From SIG565 sp045656145 (GTDB lineage: Bacteria; Bacillota; Clostridia; Oscillospirales; Acutalibacteraceae): a stretch of 51,054 bases of DNA. Shown piece after piece: positions 48,065 through 51,054 of the stretch. Position 1 is the stretch's first letter. Each line of letters begins with the position of its first letter. The stretch spans positions 1 through 51,054 of the forward strand of contig JAZOQP010000023.1 of NCBI GenBank assembly GCA_045656145.1, read 5' to 3'. The notes under the pieces were generated by a model that was given only the letters and a program-made list of their open reading frames with translations, was not told the origin of the DNA and ran no database searches. Both the position numbers and the translations under genes were made by a program.

Positions 48065-49212
48065 TGCAACAGTATATCGATAAAGCTTGCGAACAATTCA
48101 GAGCACTTTTAAATGAGCAGTTAGCAAGAAGTATAGAAATGGAAAAGGGTAACGCCAAAAAGGATTACTCAAAAGCAGAAAAAATAGTTATAGGTATCAT
48201 TGGTGGCGATGGTATTGGCCCGCTTTTAGTCGAAGAAGCCAAAAGATTAATTGCCTTCTTGTTAAATGATGAGGTTAAAAGCGGTAAGGTTGAGTTTAAT
48301 GTGATTAACGGTCTCACCATTGAAAACAGATTAGCGGTTGGAAAACCTATTCCGGATGATGTTTTAGCCGAAATCAAAAAGTGCGATGTTCTCTTAAAAG
48401 GCCCCACAACCACCCCAAAGGGCGGCACAATGGAAAGCGCCAATGTAGCGCTAAGACGTGAACTTGATTTATATGCCAATGTTCGTCCTGTTAGCGTGCC
48501 TGAGGAAAATATAGATTGGATTTTCTATCGTGAAAACACCGAGGGCGAGTATGTTCTTGGCAGTAAAGGTGTTGAATTACCCCAGAAGTTGGCGGTTGAT
48601 TTTAAGGTAACCACCAATGCAGGTACCGAAAGAATTGCACGTGCTGCATTTGATTATGCAAAGCAAAATGGTAAAAATAATGTAGCTATTGTTACCAAGG
48701 CAAATATTATGAAAAAGACCGATGGAAAGTTTAGTGAAATTTGCCATATGGTAGCAAGCGAATATCCAGAAATCACTGCGGAAGATTGGTATATCGATAT
48801 TATGACAGCAAATCTTGTTAATACCGATATAAGAAGCCGTTTTCAGGTTTTTGTGTTGCCTAATTTATATGGCGATATTATTACCGATGAGGCAGCGCAA
48901 ATTCAAGGCGGCGTAGGAACGGCAGGTAGCGCTAATATTGGCGATAAGTATGCTATGTTCGAGGCTATCCACGGCTCAGCTCCGAGAATGATAGAAGAGG
49001 GCATTGGCCACTATGCTAATCCTTCAAGTATCTTTAAGGCAACCGAAATGTTGCTTCGCCATATCGGCTTTGTTGAGAAAGCAGAGGCTTTAAGCCGTGC
49101 TATGTCGATATGCACCGAAACCGAAAAGAAGGTTGTGGTAACGGGTAACATAGATGGTGCTACAACTAAGGAGTTTTCCGATTATCTAATGGAAACTCTT
49201 CAAAATTTATAA
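48064..49212 (+). CDS. Isocitrate dehydrogenase (isocitrate/isopropylmalate dehydrogenase family)
   Basis: 382 aa, converting isocitrate to 2-oxoglutarate. A roughly 45-residue N-terminal extension precedes IGIIGGDGIGPLLVEEA. YRENTEGEY is the isocitrate-type substrate motif (isopropylmalate enzymes have RELTGG), and NLYGDIITDEAAQIQGGVG is the metal/NAD region. At the cofactor position after HGSAP it has Arg-Met, neither the Lys-Tyr of NADP enzymes nor the Asp-Ile of NAD enzymes. It is coupled to aconitase by TAATG overlap, and its place in the operon supports isocitrate over isopropylmalate. Confidence 0.88.
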   Translation: MQQYIDKACEQFRALLNEQLARSIEMEKGNAKKDYSKAEKIVIGIIGGDGIGPLLVEEAKRLIAFLLNDEVKSGKVEFNVINGLTIENRLAVGKPIPDDVLAEIKKCDVLLKGPTTTPKGGTMESANVALRRELDLYANVRPVSVPEENIDWIFYRENTEGEYVLGSKGVELPQKLAVDFKVTTNAGTERIARAAFDYAKQNGKNNVAIVTKANIMKKTDGKFSEICHMVASEYPEITAEDWYIDIMTANLVNTDIRSRFQVFVLPNLYGDIITDEAAQIQGGVGTAGSANIGDKYAMFEAIHGSAPRMIEEGIGHYANPSSIFKATEMLLRHIGFVEKAEALSRAMSICTETEKKVVVTGNIDGATTKEFSDYLMETLQNL

Positions 49213-49233
49213 GATTTAATTTAATTCCATATT

Positions 49234-49262
49234 GCATATTTCCTGTTTGTTGGACATATAGT
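49234..49262 (+). promoter_or_regulatory. Sigma-E-like sporulation promoter
   Basis: GCATATT (49234-49240), 14-bp spacer, CATATAGT (49255-49262). This matches the Bacillus sigma-E consensus KMATATT-N14/15-CATACANT at all but one position. It lies 28 nt upstream of a gene for a SPOCS/LysM spore-type protein. No sigma-A box was seen in the same gap. Confidence 0.65.
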
Positions 49263-49290
49263 TTACCAAACTGATAAAGGAGTAGGCAGT

Positions 49291-50823
49291 ATGGAATTAA
49301 ATATTTTAAAGCATGAAGCAACCTATAATGATAAATTTTTTTCAGGCTCAGGGGAGTATAGTTTAGATAATGAATTTACTTTGCCTGATTATTATCCCGA
49401 AATTTCTAAAATACTTAAGTGTAGAATTGTGCCGCGTGTATCATCTCATAGCATAGGGGGACAGACTTTAACGGTAGATGGAAATATTTTAATTAATATT
49501 ATCTATTGCTCCGATGAAAATGAGATTTTTGGTTTTGAGCAAACCATTAATTTTTCAAAGCCGTTTGATATAGGTTGTGAATGTAATAATGCCTATATTG
49601 ATAGTAGTGTTAAATGTGAATATGTTAATTGCCGATGTCTTAGTGAAAGAAAAATTGATATTCACGGCGCCATTGGTATCTATGTTGATGTTCATAAAAA
49701 AGCATCGGTTGGCATTGTTAGCGATTTGGATGGCGGGGATGTTATTATCCGCAGAGGACTTTTGCCCGCCACTTCGCCTATAGGCACAGGCGAAAAATCT
49801 TTGCTTATTGAAGAGGAATTAGAGTTATCTAACGGGCAACCCTCAATTCGTTGCATTTTGAAATGCGATGCAAAGGCAGTAAATAATGAGTGTAAAATTA
49901 TAGGCGGTAAAATTGCTCAAAAGGGCGAATTAAATATATTTGTGCTTTATTGCGCTGAGCATAATTCAAAGCCGCAAATTTATCGAAATTCTATCCCGTA
50001 TAGTCAAATTATCGATATTGATGGGCTTCATGAAAATTGTGTGGCATCGGTAAAAACTAAGGTAGCAACATTCGAAATAAAGCCAAGAACATCTGCGTCA
50101 GGAGAAACAAGAAGTTTTATGCTGTCAAGCAAATTGAATTTTTGCGCATCTGCTTCCTGCGAAGATGATTTACCCGTTGTTCTTGATGCTTATTCAACCA
50201 AATATAATGCCGAGATAAAAACTAAGGAAATTGCCCTTTCAAAAATGCAAGAAAATATTAATGATATATTCCTTTGCAGAAAAACAATAGATAATATTGG
50301 CGAAATTTCTTCGGTTTTGGATATTTGGTGCGAAAATCCAAAACCACAAACAAAAATTGTTGATGGTAATTTAAAGTTAATAGGGGAATTGCAGCTTTGC
50401 ATATTGGCATTAAATGTTTCCGGAACACCGCAATACATTGAAAAAACGCTGGATTTTGAATATAACCATCCAATAGAAAACTGTAATGAAAATATTGGAG
50501 CTAAGGCTAGTGTTGTAACCAATAATGTGAGTTTTACTTTACAGGGTGGCAATTCGGTGGAGGTTAATGTTGAACTGTGTATTAATGCTGATATATTTTG
50601 TGAAAAAAGAGTTAATCTTGTTACCGAGATTTGTGTTGATGAAACCTCGATTAAAACAAAAACGAATGAAAGCGCCCTTGTGATTTATTATGCAGAAGCG
50701 GGAGAAGAACTTTGGAGTATTGCAAGAAAATATAATAGTAACCCTCAAGAAATCAGTGAAATTAACTCCTTGGAAGATGATATATTGCCTTCAAAAAAGA
50801 CTCTTTTAATACCCATAAAATAA
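49291..50823 (+). CDS. SPOCS (DUF3794) and LysM domain spore-type protein
   Basis: 510 aa without a signal peptide. Two to three SPOCS/DUF3794 domains fill residues 1-440: TLPDYYPEISKILKCRI, NILINIIYCSDENEIFGFEQ, and related segments such as LNIFVLYCAEHNSKPQIYRNSI. The C-terminal LysM (YYAEAGEELWSIARKYNSNP, INSLEDDILPSKKTLLIPI) should bind peptidoglycan. Proteins of this build occur in spore-forming Clostridia and are assigned to the spore envelope. The sigma-E-like promoter directly upstream supports expression in the mother cell. Monocistronic, with a terminator. Confidence 0.9.
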   Translation: MELNILKHEATYNDKFFSGSGEYSLDNEFTLPDYYPEISKILKCRIVPRVSSHSIGGQTLTVDGNILINIIYCSDENEIFGFEQTINFSKPFDIGCECNNAYIDSSVKCEYVNCRCLSERKIDIHGAIGIYVDVHKKASVGIVSDLDGGDVIIRRGLLPATSPIGTGEKSLLIEEELELSNGQPSIRCILKCDAKAVNNECKIIGGKIAQKGELNIFVLYCAEHNSKPQIYRNSIPYSQIIDIDGLHENCVASVKTKVATFEIKPRTSASGETRSFMLSSKLNFCASASCEDDLPVVLDAYSTKYNAEIKTKEIALSKMQENINDIFLCRKTIDNIGEISSVLDIWCENPKPQTKIVDGNLKLIGELQLCILALNVSGTPQYIEKTLDFEYNHPIENCNENIGAKASVVTNNVSFTLQGGNSVEVNVELCINADIFCEKRVNLVTEICVDETSIKTKTNESALVIYYAEAGEELWSIARKYNSNPQEISEINSLEDDILPSKKTLLIPIK

Positions 50824-50824
50824 C

Positions 50825-50862
50825 AAAAAGGCGGGAAAGTAAATTCTTCCCGCTTTTTTTTT
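50825..50862 (+). terminator. Terminator of the SPOCS/LysM gene
   Basis: GCGGGAA/TTCCCGC stem (50831-50837 with 50847-50853), extended by A/T pairs and ending in a long T run. Confidence 0.88.
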
Positions 50863-50870
50863 AATTTTAG

Positions 50871-50899
50871 TTGACAAAGGCAGATACTAATGATATAAT
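50871..50899 (+). promoter_or_regulatory. Promoter of tRNA-Leu
   Basis: Perfect consensus TTGACA (50871-50876), 17-bp spacer, TATAAT (50894-50899), 14 nt before the tRNA. Confidence 0.88.
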
Positions 50900-50912
50900 A
50901 TATAGCGTTCTC

Positions 50913-50996
50913 GCGAGTGTGCTGGAATAGGCAGACAGGCACGTTTGAGGGGCGTGTGTCATTGGCGTACGGGTTCAAGTCCCGTCACTCGCACCA
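50913..50996 (+). tRNA. tRNA-Leu (anticodon GAG)
   Basis: Class II tRNA with acceptor stem GCGAGTG/CACTCGC (50913-50919 and 50986-50992), discriminator A and encoded CCA (50994-50996). The anticodon GAG is at 50947-50949. The long variable arm and T-loop GTTCAAGTC are present. Unlike the two tRNA-Ser genes, its CCA is encoded. It reads CUC/CUU leucine codons. Confidence 0.95.
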
Positions 50997-51000
50997 TGTT

Positions 51001-51042
51001 GAATGTTCATAACGGACTTAACCGTTATGAACATTCTTTTTT
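51001..51042 (+). terminator. Terminator of tRNA-Leu
   Basis: Perfect 15-bp stem (51001-51015 with 51022-51036), 6-nt loop and six Ts. It starts 5 nt after the tRNA CCA end. Confidence 0.92.
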
Positions 51043-51054
51043 ATGCACATTAGT

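Overview
The window looks like a chromosomal segment of a low-G+C, spore-forming or spore-descended anaerobic Firmicute of class Clostridia, probably Oscillospirales/Ruminococcaceae-like. The reasons are AT-rich DNA, strong AGGAGG-type ribosome binding sites, the conserved hprK-glcK-murB-rapZ-whiA-dnaE-pfkA gene string, a Re-type citrate synthase operon, a short ProS-3 prolyl-tRNA synthetase, a SPOCS/LysM spore protein behind a sigma-E-like promoter, and EpsG-type polysaccharide genes. The species cannot be fixed from sequence alone. By eye this is ordinary housekeeping DNA with one accessory island (22.7-33.7 kb) and several small poorly described modules.

Positions 1-254 are not native sequence as laid out. 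Bases 111-194 match the MGI/BGI (DNBSEQ) sequencing adapter with a 10-base index inside, and they sit between two inverted copies of the same 60 bases of a MerR-TipAS regulator gene. This is a read-through assembly artefact at a contig end, not an invertible switch.

0.2-8.5 kb, mostly minus strand: a truncated MerR regulator, two tRNA-Ser genes with a partial tRNA duplicate between them, a small C39-like peptidase homologue (plus strand), feoAB iron transport, the operon PF06541-alr-mscL, and aroC-proS. 8.5-8.9 kb: acpP alone with its own promoter and a palindrome. 8.9-18.0 kb: the seven-gene minus-strand string hprK-glcK-murB-rapZ-whiA-dnaE-pfkA, which joins carbon-flux control, wall precursor synthesis and replication. 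At 18.1 kb transcription switches to the plus strand: ychF, a zinc metallopeptidase, and a secreted transglutaminase-like protein with Cys-rich repeats.

22.7-33.7 kb is an exopolysaccharide operon with a structured two-promoter leader: initiating sugar transferase, EpsG-like polymerase, two GT2 glycosyltransferases, flippase, ATP-grasp ligase, DegT aminotransferase, rfbA, rfbB and a second paralogous ATP-grasp ligase. The most likely reading is a repeat unit containing a dTDP-derived 4-amino-4,6-dideoxy sugar whose amine is capped by the ATP-grasp enzymes. Rhamnose genes rfbC/rfbD are absent.

33.7-36.5 kb: a LysR regulator divergent from a TRAP-type large permease with a tiny membrane partner and no binding protein. 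36.5-42 kb: uvrB and uvrA flanking a divergent pair of small genes (a ribbon-helix-helix regulator and a 10-cysteine protein) that share a 15-bp inverted repeat. 42-44 kb: a DUF5685-type protein, a J-domain/TPR/Cys-tail protein and a membrane protein. 44-49.2 kb: Re-citrate synthase, GntR, aconitase and isocitrate dehydrogenase, the oxidative route from acetyl-CoA to 2-oxoglutarate, with a GntR-type operator at the promoter. 49.2-51 kb: the SPOCS/LysM gene and tRNA-Leu(GAG).

All function calls are from motif recognition by eye; no database search was run.
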